Virus record (IMG/VR): IMGVR_UViG_3300040751_002773
Span: 1 to 22,192 of that record
Strand: one strand, 5' to 3'
DNA: 22,192 nt
Source: a virus
Shown here: positions 1 to 6,529 of the stretch, piece after piece
How positions within the stretch are numbered: the stretch's first letter is position 1
Layout: the number at the start of each line of letters is the position of its first letter
The notes under the pieces: model-generated
Seen by the model: only the letters and a program-made list of their open reading frames with translations
The model's database searches: none
Told to the model about the DNA's origin: nothing
Position numbers and translations under genes: made by a program

Positions 1-530
1 GCTGCGAGGCAGATGATGCCATTGCAGAAATCACTAAGTGGACACAAGAGTTTGGTAACTATGAAAAGGTTATGATTGTCTCTGCTGACCACGACTTTAT
101 CCAGCTTCAGAAGTATGGCAACGTAGACCAGTTCTCGCCAAACACTAAGAAGTTTGTTAAAGATGATAACCCACGCTTGTATCAGCTGGAACACATTCTT
201 AAAGGTTGTTCTGGCGATGGTGTACCAAACGTGCTTTCGGATGATGATACGTTCCTTGTCGAAGGTAAGCGTCAAAACGTACTGTCTAAGAAAAAGAAAG
301 AAGCACTAATCGAAGACCCGCATGCACTTGGCGAACAAGTGTATCGTAACTATCTTCGTAACAAAAAGATGATTGTTCTTACAGAAGAGTCAGAATGTCC
401 TGATTCTGTAAAGAAAGAAATCATAAATAAATTTGAATCATATGAGACGCCTGCTCGTAACAAGGTGCTACCTTATCTTATCTCGAAGCAGTGTCGCTTG
501 CTAGTTGAAGTAGTAGAGGAATTCTTTTAA
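1..530 (+). CDS. rnh: T4-type RNase H (5'-3' exonuclease), 5'-truncated
   Basis: The reading frame is open from base 3, so the N-terminal part lies outside the window. The first visible residues are CEADDAI, the acidic metal-binding motif of FEN-1/T4 RNase H flap nucleases. It is followed by VMIVSADHDFIQLQKYGNVDQFSPNTKK, written here only as landmarks: SADHDF supplies further acidic ligands, and the QL.KY..V.Q.SP pattern matches T4 RNase H. A GDGVPN helix-hairpin-helix-like segment follows. The family removes RNA primers and 5' flaps from lagging-strand DNA during phage replication. The gene ends 1 nt before the next start, so the two are probably co-transcribed. The family call is firm; only the C-terminal 176 residues or so can be seen. 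Confidence 0.88.
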   Translation, partial: CEADDAIAEITKWTQEFGNYEKVMIVSADHDFIQLQKYGNVDQFSPNTKKFVKDDNPRLYQLEHILKGCSGDGVPNVLSDDDTFLVEGKRQNVLSKKKKEALIEDPHALGEQVYRNYLRNKKMIVLTEESECPDSVKKEIINKFESYETPARNKVLPYLISKQCRLLVEVVEEFF

Positions 531-531
531 G

Positions 532-951
532 ATGGCTAGAAATTTAGATGTATATGAAGTGTTTGAAAAATTTGAAAAAGCAAAGACACGCAAAGAAAAG
601 ATTGAAGTGCTAAAGCAGCACGAATCTTGGGCACTCAAAGATATCATTAAAGGTGCGCTCGATCCAAAAATCGAGTGGTTGCTTCCGCAAGGTGAGGTTC
701 CTTATACAGCCTCAGAAGAGCACAATGCACCTTCAACACTTCTTCGTAAGAATGTAGATTTCAAATATTGCGTTAAAGGCGGTCCGGGCACACGTATGCC
801 TGCCGTTAAACGTGAGAAGATCTTCCTTGGGATTGTCGAATCGATTCATCCCAAAGATGCCGAGCTGGTATGCGCTATGATTAATAAAAAGCTGCCAGTG
901 AAGGGACTTACCGTTAAAATTGTAGAGGAGGCATTTCCTGGACTTTTATGA
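532..951 (+). CDS. DUF6433-type conserved phage protein
   Basis: A 139-residue cytoplasmic-looking protein with a charged N-terminal helix (VYEVFEKFEKAKTRKEKIEVL) and a central KGGPGTRMPAVKREKIF segment. I recognise the overall pattern as the family carried by T4-like phages next to the RNase H gene; its function is unknown. The ATG lies 1 nt after the rnh stop, with a GAGGAA Shine-Dalgarno inside the rnh 3' end, so translation is probably coupled. No signal peptide, membrane segment or catalytic motif is evident. The location beside rnh suggests a replication or recombination role, which is inference from position only. A strong terminator follows the gene. Confidence 0.8.
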   Translation: MARNLDVYEVFEKFEKAKTRKEKIEVLKQHESWALKDIIKGALDPKIEWLLPQGEVPYTASEEHNAPSTLLRKNVDFKYCVKGGPGTRMPAVKREKIFLGIVESIHPKDAELVCAMINKKLPVKGLTVKIVEEAFPGLL

Positions 952-988
952 CACTTCACTTAATTCCTAACCAACAATAATAACAAAG

Positions 989-1027
989 AGGTGCACATCC
1001 CAATTGGGGTGAGGCACCTTTTCTTTT
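989..1027 (+). terminator. Rho-independent terminator after the rnh/DUF6433 pair
   Basis: The stem AGGTGC (989-994) pairs with GCACCT (1014-1019). The inner arms ACATCCC and GGGGTGA extend the helix around an AATT loop. The hairpin runs into TTTTCTTTT, a good U-tract. Confidence 0.85.
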
Positions 1028-1042
1028 AGGAGAACAGTAAAT

Positions 1043-1216
1043 ATGGTTTCAGCAACTATCGAGCGCTTAAAAAAAGATTCAAGACAACTTGGCTGGTACG
1101 CAGATCGATATAGAAAACAAGGGAGAACAGATCGAATGCACAAGGTATTAACAAAGAAGGCATACCTAGACGATCACATAGCTGAAATCGAAGAAACACT
1201 AGAAAAGGCGGCATAA
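1043..1216 (+). CDS. Small basic hypothetical protein (57 aa)
   Basis: A complete 57-codon frame from ATG at 1043 to TAA at 1216, with an AGGAGA ribosome site at 1028-1033 and a spacing of about 9 nt. The protein is highly charged (MVSATIERLKKDSRQL at the start, ending EIEETLEKAA) and probably all-helical, with no Cys and no membrane segment. It sits alone between two strong terminators (989-1027 and 1223-1249). I see no clear promoter of its own, so it is presumably expressed by read-through of the upstream terminator or from a phage-specific late promoter. The family is not recognised. Framing by a ribosome site and a terminator makes a real gene likely. Confidence 0.7.
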   Translation: MVSATIERLKKDSRQLGWYADRYRKQGRTDRMHKVLTKKAYLDDHIAEIEETLEKAA

Positions 1217-1222
1217 ATACCG

Positions 1223-1249
1223 GGGTGGGAGTAAAATCCCACCCTTTTT
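1223..1249 (+). terminator. Strong Rho-independent terminator
   Basis: A perfect 8-bp stem, GGGTGGGA (1223-1230) with TCCCACCC (1237-1244), has a GTAAAA loop and is followed by TTTTTC. It separates the 57-aa gene from the radical SAM gene 22 nt downstream. Confidence 0.92.
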
Positions 1250-1270
1250 CATTAAATCGAGGATTATATT

Positions 1271-2653
1271 TTGAAAGTAGCGTTAGTCTCAGCCCCAAGT
1301 CACGACGTAAACGTTCCAGCACCAGGGATAGCATATATTAAAGGTGTTCTAAACAATGAAGGAATCGAATCAAAATGTTTCGATTTAAATCATGATTTTA
1401 TTAAAAAATTTGGTACTGAAGCAACATTGTGGTGTGAAAGAGCAATCCCTATTAAGCCCGAATATGAGCAATACTTTTTTGATTATTGCGAAAAGCTTGA
1501 AGGATATGATTGGATTGGTATATCATTGTTTTCGCATAACTCTCAAGCATCCACAGAATTGTTACTTAGATCCATAAAGGAATATGGTATAAAAAGTAAG
1601 ATTGTATTAGGTGGTAATGGTATTCTTAAAGGCGAAGGGTTTGACGATAATAGCAAGGGTAACTTTGCCGATAAAATGGTTGAAATGGGTTTAGTTGATC
1701 ATTATATAATCGGTGAAGGCGATAGAGCTTTCCCTGCTTTATTAAATGGTAAATCGTACAACTTTGCACAAATGCAAGATTTAGCCGGGTTGCCATATCC
1801 TGATTATAGTGATTTCGATCTTAGTAGCTATAAAGGTAATATGGTTACAATCACGGGATCAAGAGGATGTGTTAGAAAATGTACATTCTGTGGTATTGGT
1901 CAAGTTTGGAACAAATATAAATTTAGACCAGGTGAAGAAGTTGCCGAAGAAATGATCTACCAGTATAAAAAACATGGTGTTGATCTATTTTACTTTAGTG
2001 ACAGCTTAGTTAATGGATCACTGAAAGAATTCAGAAAATTCTGTAGAATTATGACCGAGCATAATCTTCCTATACAGTGGATGGGACAGTTTATTTTCAG
2101 AAGCGGTATGTTAGAAGAGGACTGGGATTATGTAAAGAGTAGCGGCTGTAAGTCTATCTGGGTTGGAATTGAATCTGGCTCAGAAAAAGTACGCTGGCAC
2201 ATGAAAAAGAAGTTTGACAACCGTGCACTTTATAGTAGCATTAAGGCTGCCGGAGAGCGTAATATTCATATGATATGGCAGACGATTGTAGGTTACCCCA
2301 CAGAGACAGAAGAAGAATTTCAAGAAACACTTAAAATGTTAAAAAAATCCGCTGCTTATGCTAACAACATTAAAATTCGTTGTCATGTTGCAATGCTTCT
2401 TGCCGGTACTGAAATGCTAGAAAATACAGATTGGCATGGGGAAAGTATACATGCTTGGGCAATAAATCTTCCTGACGGTCAAGAGTTAGACCTAAAAGTT
2501 AGAATAGAAAGATTCGTAAGAGTAATGGAACTTGCTAAGTCGCTGGGTATGGCTTTAGATTCGCAATTGGATAGAGTAAAAAGGGAACACACTCTTAAGC
2601 TGGAAAGAATGGATGGTACAGAGGAATTGATAAAAAGAGTAAAAAATATATAA
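1271..2653 (+). CDS. Cobalamin-binding-domain radical SAM enzyme
   Basis: 460 residues. Residues 1-165 look like the Rossmann-type B12-binding domain of BchE-type enzymes (MKVALVSAP start, WIGISLFS about 81-88, KIVLGGNG about 110-117, and YIIGEGDRAFPALL before the second domain). Residues 190-410 are the radical SAM barrel with SRGCVRKCTFC, so C200-x3-C204-x2-C207 bind the 4Fe-4S cluster. Such enzymes do methylations, ring closures and other radical chemistry; the substrate is unknown. The start is TTG at 1271, with GAGGA at 1258-1262 eight nt upstream and the typical MKVALV N-terminus. Arginine codons are 15 AGA, 1 AGG and 4 CGN, unlike phoH (11 of 13 CGN), which suggests acquisition from an AT-richer source. 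It lies between a terminator and a promoter. Confidence 0.9.
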   Translation: MKVALVSAPSHDVNVPAPGIAYIKGVLNNEGIESKCFDLNHDFIKKFGTEATLWCERAIPIKPEYEQYFFDYCEKLEGYDWIGISLFSHNSQASTELLLRSIKEYGIKSKIVLGGNGILKGEGFDDNSKGNFADKMVEMGLVDHYIIGEGDRAFPALLNGKSYNFAQMQDLAGLPYPDYSDFDLSSYKGNMVTITGSRGCVRKCTFCGIGQVWNKYKFRPGEEVAEEMIYQYKKHGVDLFYFSDSLVNGSLKEFRKFCRIMTEHNLPIQWMGQFIFRSGMLEEDWDYVKSSGCKSIWVGIESGSEKVRWHMKKKFDNRALYSSIKAAGERNIHMIWQTIVGYPTETEEEFQETLKMLKKSAAYANNIKIRCHVAMLLAGTEMLENTDWHGESIHAWAINLPDGQELDLKVRIERFVRVMELAKSLGMALDSQLDRVKREHTLKLERMDGTEELIKRVKNI

Positions 2654-2656
2654 AAA

Positions 2657-2699
2657 GGGTTTACAGCCCCTTATTACTCTGGTACAATATTATTGTCAT
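2657..2699 (+). promoter_or_regulatory. Sigma-70-like promoter upstream of 2722 gene
   Basis: The -35 box TTTACA (2660-2665), exactly 17 nt, then TACAAT (2683-2688). It starts at the stop codon of the radical SAM gene. AAGGG (2655-2659) can pair with CCCTT (2668-2672) around the -35 box, a weak version of the terminator-promoter hairpin seen elsewhere. TGTCAT at 2694 occupies the place where other copies have TATCAA. Confidence 0.75.
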
Positions 2700-2721
2700 T
2701 ACAAGGACGGGATAATATACT

Positions 2722-3276
2722 ATGAACATCTTTATACTCGACAAAGATCCAGTGAAAGCAGCACAACTACAATGCGACAAGCACGTCGTTAAGATGGTAC
2801 TAGAGTCTGCACAGATGCTATCGACTGCACATCGTGTGCTCGATGGTAAGCTTACTAAGATTCCATCCAAATCTGGTAAGACTATGGTTAAGCATTGGGA
2901 ATTGGATCATCACGACGATGTTATCTATAAAGCCGTACACGTTGGCCATCCGTGCACTGTATGGACTATGGAATCCAATAACAACTACAACTGGCACTAC
3001 GTACACTTTGTAGCTCTGCATAACGAGTTTATATACCGTTATGGTAAGACGCACAAATCGTTCGACGATCTTGGCGAGATCCTTAAGTCGCCTCCACGTA
3101 ATATTCCTGTTGGTCCGCTTACACCATTTAAGCTTGCAATGGGTGCTGCACCAGAATGCATTAACGAGTCAGATCCTGTTGGTTCATATCGTTCATTCTA
3201 TCAGACCAAACAAGATCGCTTCTCTATGGATTGGACTAAGCGGGATATTCCAGAATGGTTTCAAAAAGTAGCATGA
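2722..3276 (+). CDS. Conserved phage hypothetical protein (184 aa)
   Basis: The N-terminus MNIFILDKDPVKAAQLQCDKH followed by VVKMVLESAQMLSTAHR is a pattern I recognise from conserved hypothetical proteins of T4-like phages. It is rich in His, Trp and Asn (HWELDHHDDVIY, NNNYNWHYVHF), with a conserved-looking HPCTVW segment, so a metal- or nucleic-acid-binding role is possible but not shown. It has its own promoter (2657-2699) and an AAGGA ribosome site at 2702-2706. Its stop overlaps the start of the sulfotransferase-like gene (ATGA), so the two form an operon. The codon use is typical of the phage backbone (CGT-rich), unlike the flanking genes. Biochemical function unknown. Confidence 0.8.
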   Translation: MNIFILDKDPVKAAQLQCDKHVVKMVLESAQMLSTAHRVLDGKLTKIPSKSGKTMVKHWELDHHDDVIYKAVHVGHPCTVWTMESNNNYNWHYVHFVALHNEFIYRYGKTHKSFDDLGEILKSPPRNIPVGPLTPFKLAMGAAPECINESDPVGSYRSFYQTKQDRFSMDWTKRDIPEWFQKVA

Positions 3277-3944
3277 AAAAATTTGTTATACTATCTATGG
3301 CTAGGAGTGGATCACATGCAGTGGTCCATTCTCTTGCTAAGGCGGGGTTAAATGTATGTTTAACCGAACCTTATTGGATGGGATCAAGACACCAATCAAA
3401 TAATCCTTATGATCATATTGCATATAGCTCTGAACTATTTAGCCAGTACGATGGATTTAAGATTATCTTTAATCAAACCCATCAAGTGAAAGAAATCTGC
3501 GAACAAAACAACGCTGGTCTTATCCTAATAAGAAGGAAAAGCCTTTTGCACCAAATCGCAAGCTATATCAAGTTTGCTAAAGGGTTTGGTGGTAAAGACA
3601 CCAGTAGCTATAAAGGCTGGTCGTCGACTAGTCAACTGATAAAATTTGAAGAATCCCTTATCGACAGCATACCATTTTTCACTGAACGTATTGATAATAT
3701 GATTTACGGAAACTATTTGATCGATAATGTTTATAGCCAATATCCTCATTATGTAACCACTATATTTTACGAAAATCCCGAGCCTTCTGTAGATATTTTA
3801 AGAGGATATTTTCATAGAGATCTTAACCTTGACATAACCTCAAATTCTTCACTAGGTAGTTACTTCACTAACCCAGAAGATTTTGTAACATCCATTGAAA
3901 AAAGATTGAAAAAGTTAGGTCAGGGGGGTTTACATTTGATTTGA
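3273..3944 (+). CDS. Sulfotransferase-like P-loop protein
   Basis: 223 residues. The N-terminus MKKFVILSMARSGSHAVVHS resembles the PAPS-binding loop of sulfotransferases (hydrophobic strand, then xxRSGSH/T at about residues 8-16). IIFNQTHQ and LILIRRKSLLHQIASYI resemble the central strand and the second PAPS contact (R..S) of this superfamily. It would transfer sulfate to a sugar, lipid or protein; the acceptor is unknown. I chose ATG 3273 (ATGA overlap with the previous stop); an in-frame start six codons earlier lacks support. Arginine codons are 5 AGA, 2 AGG and 1 CGN, so like the radical SAM gene it looks imported. The last 22 nt carry the -35 and spacer of the next promoter. Confidence 0.72.
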   Translation: MKKFVILSMARSGSHAVVHSLAKAGLNVCLTEPYWMGSRHQSNNPYDHIAYSSELFSQYDGFKIIFNQTHQVKEICEQNNAGLILIRRKSLLHQIASYIKFAKGFGGKDTSSYKGWSSTSQLIKFEESLIDSIPFFTERIDNMIYGNYLIDNVYSQYPHYVTTIFYENPEPSVDILRGYFHRDLNLDITSNSSLGSYFTNPEDFVTSIEKRLKKLGQGGLHLI

Positions 3945-3968
3945 AATAGCTTATATTAGTAGTATCAA
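3923..3968 (+). promoter_or_regulatory. G-run / TTTACA promoter upstream of 3983 gene
   Basis: Six G (3923-3928), TTTACA (3929-3934), 17 nt, TATATT (3952-3957), 5 nt, TATCAA (3963-3968). This is the best-formed member of the promoter family and lies partly inside the end of the preceding gene. The AAGGAG ribosome site and ATG follow within 17 nt, so the leader is very short. Confidence 0.88.
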
Positions 3969-3982
3969 CAAGGAGATACCTC

Positions 3983-4378
3983 ATGGCTTATACCTTCAAC
4001 GAAAACATTATCTCTGACTTGCACAAAGACGCTTTTGGTTTCCGTCCTGACGCTGCGTGGCTACGCGGATGGGAAACTTCCACTGATGATCAAAAGCAGA
4101 GTATTTGGGATTACCTTATCGACGAGATGAACCGTTCTATGGCTGCTCAGGAAAAAGCAGAAGCAGAAGCTCTTAACGAGTTCCGTGCGGAGATTCGTGA
4201 TATTATGGATCTCGTCTCGTGCACATGGTACGATGCTCTTCGTCACCTGCTGATCGGCGAAGGTTATGATGTTGGTCACAACACATATGACCAAGACTTT
4301 GATTACTTCCTTTGGGACCGTGGTCTTGGCTACGAAGACCGCCAAAAAATCTACAAGCTTTATAAGGAGGTTGTATAA
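3983..4378 (+). CDS. Conserved phage hypothetical protein (131 aa)
   Basis: It starts MAYTFNENIISDLHKDAFGFRP, a recognisable N-terminus (YTFN....SDLHKDA.GFRP) of a family found in many unrelated tailed phages. It is acidic and predicted helical, with an Ala/Glu-rich middle (AAQEKAEAEALNEFRAEIRDI) and a Trp/Tyr-rich C-terminus. No enzymatic motif is evident; function unknown. It is the first gene after a strong promoter and has a perfect AAGGAG site, so strong early expression is likely. Its 23-nt leader (3963-3985) is identical to the one before the 19186 gene. Its 3' end carries the AAGGAGG site of the following micro-ORF. Confidence 0.85.
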   Translation: MAYTFNENIISDLHKDAFGFRPDAAWLRGWETSTDDQKQSIWDYLIDEMNRSMAAQEKAEAEALNEFRAEIRDIMDLVSCTWYDALRHLLIGEGYDVGHNTYDQDFDYFLWDRGLGYEDRQKIYKLYKEVV

Positions 4379-4380
4379 AG

Positions 4381-4455
4381 ATGTTGCTTGATTATAAATT
4401 TGCCGAATGGGAACAAGAGAAAGCCAACGAACGTATCCGCAATTGGAGTAAATAA
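4381..4455 (+). CDS. 24-residue micro-ORF
   Basis: ATG at 4381 to TAA at 4455 encodes MLLDYKFAEWEQEKANERIR plus four residues, a charged helix. An AAGGAGG site ends about 10 nt upstream, inside the end of the previous gene, which is the main support. No family is recognised. It could be a leader peptide coupled to the 4463 gene, which otherwise has a poorly placed ribosome site. Confidence 0.45.
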   Translation: MLLDYKFAEWEQEKANERIRNWSK

Positions 4456-4462
4456 TAAGCAA

Positions 4463-4720
4463 ATGAGTCTTGGAATTGAAATAAGTGAAGTGGATTATGT
4501 GGGTGGTGAAGCTTGCAGATATGTCACTTATTATAACAAAGACGACGACTTCGATTATGGATACGAGGTTCAATTATATTCCCCTTCTATAGAAACTCCA
4601 GGTGAAGCAATACATAAAGGTCAATTACCTTGGGAACCGATTGAGTATCATTCTCTTAGTTATGGAAATGATAAACTTGAAGCAGATATAAGCTGTTATG
4701 AGGAGGAAAATGTATCTTGA
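4463..4720 (+). CDS. Acidic hypothetical protein (85 aa)
   Basis: MSLGIEISEVDYVGGEACRY start, rich in Tyr, Asp and Glu (YYNKDDDFDYGYEVQLY), probably a small beta-rich protein. The frame is open upstream to a TTG at 4388, but that stretch overlaps the micro-ORF, so I prefer ATG 4463; GGAG at 4445-4448 is 14 nt away, longer than usual. It overlaps the metalloprotease-like start by 11 nt, which argues for co-translation. The family is not recognised and no function is offered. Confidence 0.6.
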   Translation: MSLGIEISEVDYVGGEACRYVTYYNKDDDFDYGYEVQLYSPSIETPGEAIHKGQLPWEPIEYHSLSYGNDKLEADISCYEEENVS

Positions 4721-5243
4721 TTTCCGTGGATATAAACTATCCAAACTACAAGAGGATATGATCCACAGTGCTGCTAGTCACGCTGTGGATTGTTTGGTAT
4801 CCAAGCGTATGAAGAATACGCTGGAGGTTACTATTACGATCGAAAAAGATCTGTACAAAGAACGACAGATCTGGGGTGATATGTGTGTTGATGATGATTC
4901 GCGTTCCCCTAAACTTTTTGATGTACGTTTGAACTATTCTGGTGTACAATCATTTGGTCAACTAATAAAGGTATTATGTCATGAACTCATTCATGTGTGC
5001 CAGTTTGCTACTCGTCGTATGCGTCACTTGGCTGGTCCTTACAGAATCGGATTTGGAAGCGAGCACTACACTTCTACAGAAGTGGACTACGACGACAGAC
5101 CTTGGGAGATAGAAGCACATGCGCTCGAAGACGAAATCTACGCCTACGTCAGAGAACAAGACGAAGCGATCGAGAAGTACATCCAAGCGAAAGCGTGCGA
5201 CAGCTGGAGACCAGGATCTACTTTTCTCGCAAGCCAGCTTTAA
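4710..5243 (+). CDS. HExxH zinc metalloprotease-like protein
   Basis: 177 residues. The motif LCHELIHVCQF at about 89-99 contains H91-E92-x2-H95, the zinc and catalytic site of zincins; RPWEIEAHALEDE at about 130-142 supplies a plausible third ligand (E135 or H137), as in SprT-like and related small metalloproteases. The N-terminal half (YLDFRGYKLSKLQEDMI) resembles a small alpha/beta lead-in. The AGGAGG site at 4701-4706 lies after the upstream in-frame ATG (4698), so ATG 4710 is the start. It may act as a protease or simply keep the fold. It ends CTT TAA G; the +1 frame continues with coding-like sequence (see 5244-5407), raising the possibility of frameshifting. Confidence 0.72.
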   Translation: MYLDFRGYKLSKLQEDMIHSAASHAVDCLVSKRMKNTLEVTITIEKDLYKERQIWGDMCVDDDSRSPKLFDVRLNYSGVQSFGQLIKVLCHELIHVCQFATRRMRHLAGPYRIGFGSEHYTSTEVDYDDRPWEIEAHALEDEIYAYVREQDEAIEKYIQAKACDSWRPGSTFLASQL

Positions 5244-5407
5244 GACCCTCGAAGAGATTAAGTTTGGCGAAAAGGGTACACACCTACGATTGGTGGAAAC
5301 CGAAAATGGCAAACGATATATACAATGTTGGTCCACTCTATCAAAGCAATGGAACAACATGCACATGTATAACGTGAATGAACAATGGTCTAAATGGAAA
5401 CACACAT
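5244..5407 (+). other. Coding-like stretch without a start codon (+1 to the metalloprotease gene)
   Basis: Between the metalloprotease stop and the next ATG, only the frame with codons starting at 5242 is open, and its translation looks like real protein: KTLEEIKFGEKGTHLRLVE, then GKRYIQCWSTLSKQWNNMHMY and a W..W..H tail. There is no ATG, GTG or TTG near its beginning. The frame is open from ATG 5119 to TAA 5604, but the parts overlapping the two neighbours look like shadows (Arg/Lys/Ser/Thr-rich). It may be a +1 frameshift extension of the metalloprotease at CTT TAA, a long overlapping gene, or a decayed or mis-sequenced gene. The sequence alone does not decide. Confidence 0.5.
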
Positions 5408-5647
5408 ATGCCAGTATACACTCTGAAGGATCTGAAGACCGACGAGCACTACGACGTGACATGCTCTTGGGACGAACTACAGACAATCCTAAACGAACAA
5501 CCCGACGTAAAGCACGTACTGAAAGCACCAAAGATCGTAAGCAGCCGAATGGGCAACAACGATCTAAAAGTACCAGACGGGTTCAAGGATCTGCTAAAAA
5601 ATAAAATCAAAAAAGGTTCGGGTAAAGGTAACACGATTAATGTCTAG
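5408..5647 (+). CDS. Conserved small phage protein (79 aa)
   Basis: MPVYTLKDLKTDEHYDVTCS, then SWDELQTILNEQPDVKHVLKAP and KVPDGFKDLLKNKIKKGSGKGNT. This pattern (MP.YT....TGE......S..EL...L...P......APKIVS...KVPDGFKDVLK.IKK) is common in T4-like phages and resembles FmdB-type regulatory proteins that have lost the zinc-ribbon cysteines. Function unknown. ATG 5408 gives the family's typical N-terminus; the frame is open a little further upstream without support. No clear Shine-Dalgarno precedes it, so translation may be coupled to what lies upstream. It overlaps phoH by 8 nt. Confidence 0.82.
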   Translation: MPVYTLKDLKTDEHYDVTCSWDELQTILNEQPDVKHVLKAPKIVSSRMGNNDLKVPDGFKDLLKNKIKKGSGKGNTINV

Positions 5648-6329
5648 GTCTTACACCTCTAATAGTATTAAGTTAGAAAATCTTCAACACTTCGAATCAA
5701 AAACTCAAAATCAGATGAATGCAAGAGAAGCCTGGAAAGATGGCTACAATCTTGTACTATCTGGCTCTGCTGGTACTGGTAAAACGTTCTTAGGACTACG
5801 TCTTGCTTTGGAACTCGTGCTTGATCGTGAGTCTGAATATGACGAGCTCGTGATCGTGCGCTCGATCGTGCCCACGCGCGATATCGGCTTTCTTCCTGGC
5901 GATGAAGAAGAAAAGAAGCAAGCATACGCTGCACCATACATTGGTCTATTGAAAGAGATCCTTGGTGATGGTGAAGCGTGGAACAAGCTTGTAGCTGCTA
6001 AGAAGCTACGCTTTGAGTCTACCTCGTTTATCCGTGGTACGACATTCAACAATGCAATCATCCTTGTCGATGAAATGCAAAACTTAAACTTCCATGAACT
6101 CGATTCCGTTATTACACGTGTTGGCCATCAGTGTCGATTTATTATGTGTGGTGACTACTATCAATCTGACTTCCAAAAGGATAATGATCGAAAAGGTATT
6201 TTACAGTTCATGAATATCGTGGTACAATTAAATCAATTCGACGTTATAGAATTTACTTGGAAGGACATTGTGCGTTCAGATTTTGTACGTGACTACATTA
6301 TGACAAAAGAAATGTTGGGCATCAAATAA
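5640..6329 (+). CDS. phoH: PhoH-like ATPase
   Basis: 229 residues with Walker A GSAGTGKT (42-49) and Walker B ILVDEMQN (141-148), plus the PhoH-typical IVRSIVPTRDIGFLPGD (72-88) and a CGD segment after the Walker B strand. PhoH proteins are P-loop ATPases, sometimes linked to RNA handling or phosphate starvation; in phages they are common and their role is uncertain. The ATG overlaps the preceding gene by 8 nt, with AAAGG about 11 nt upstream. Arginine codons are mostly CGN (11 of 13), the backbone pattern. Length matches phage PhoH proteins, which consist of the ATPase domain alone. Confidence 0.95.
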   Translation: MSRSYTSNSIKLENLQHFESKTQNQMNAREAWKDGYNLVLSGSAGTGKTFLGLRLALELVLDRESEYDELVIVRSIVPTRDIGFLPGDEEEKKQAYAAPYIGLLKEILGDGEAWNKLVAAKKLRFESTSFIRGTTFNNAIILVDEMQNLNFHELDSVITRVGHQCRFIMCGDYYQSDFQKDNDRKGILQFMNIVVQLNQFDVIEFTWKDIVRSDFVRDYIMTKEMLGIK

Positions 6330-6340
6330 GGAAAGGTAGA

Positions 6341-6529
6341 ATGGCCAAATATACACGTTTTGACCCTCGTAATAAAAAGAATGGTCGTAATAAAATTCGC
6401 TCGCTTGGTAAGGACTTTAAGATTCGTGATACAGAAAATTCAAAGAATATTCACAAATATAAAGGTACTAAGCTCGAGTGGGTTATCGTTGATGAGATGG
6501 ATGAAATGGCTGAGGATACGGACGCTTAG
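6341..6529 (+). CDS. Small basic hypothetical protein (62 aa)
   Basis: MAKYTRFDPRNKKNGRNKIR start: a strongly basic N-terminal half followed by an acidic tail (VDEMDEMAEDTDA), a charge split that could suit nucleic-acid binding. The ribosome site GGAAAGG lies 5-10 nt upstream and phoH ends 11 nt before. The 3' end overlaps the following membrane-associated gene in another frame by about 29 nt. No catalytic motif or membrane segment. Family not recognised with certainty. Confidence 0.7.
   Translation: MAKYTRFDPRNKKNGRNKIRSLGKDFKIRDTENSKNIHKYKGTKLEWVIVDEMDEMAEDTDA

Noticed and set aside
1056-1334. Open frame on the minus strand (92 aa)
   Set aside because: It is antisense to the 57-aa gene, a terminator and the radical SAM start; no ribosome site and the amino acid content looks random. 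All other minus-strand frames, for example 4061-4573 and 4974-5531, were rejected for the same reasons.
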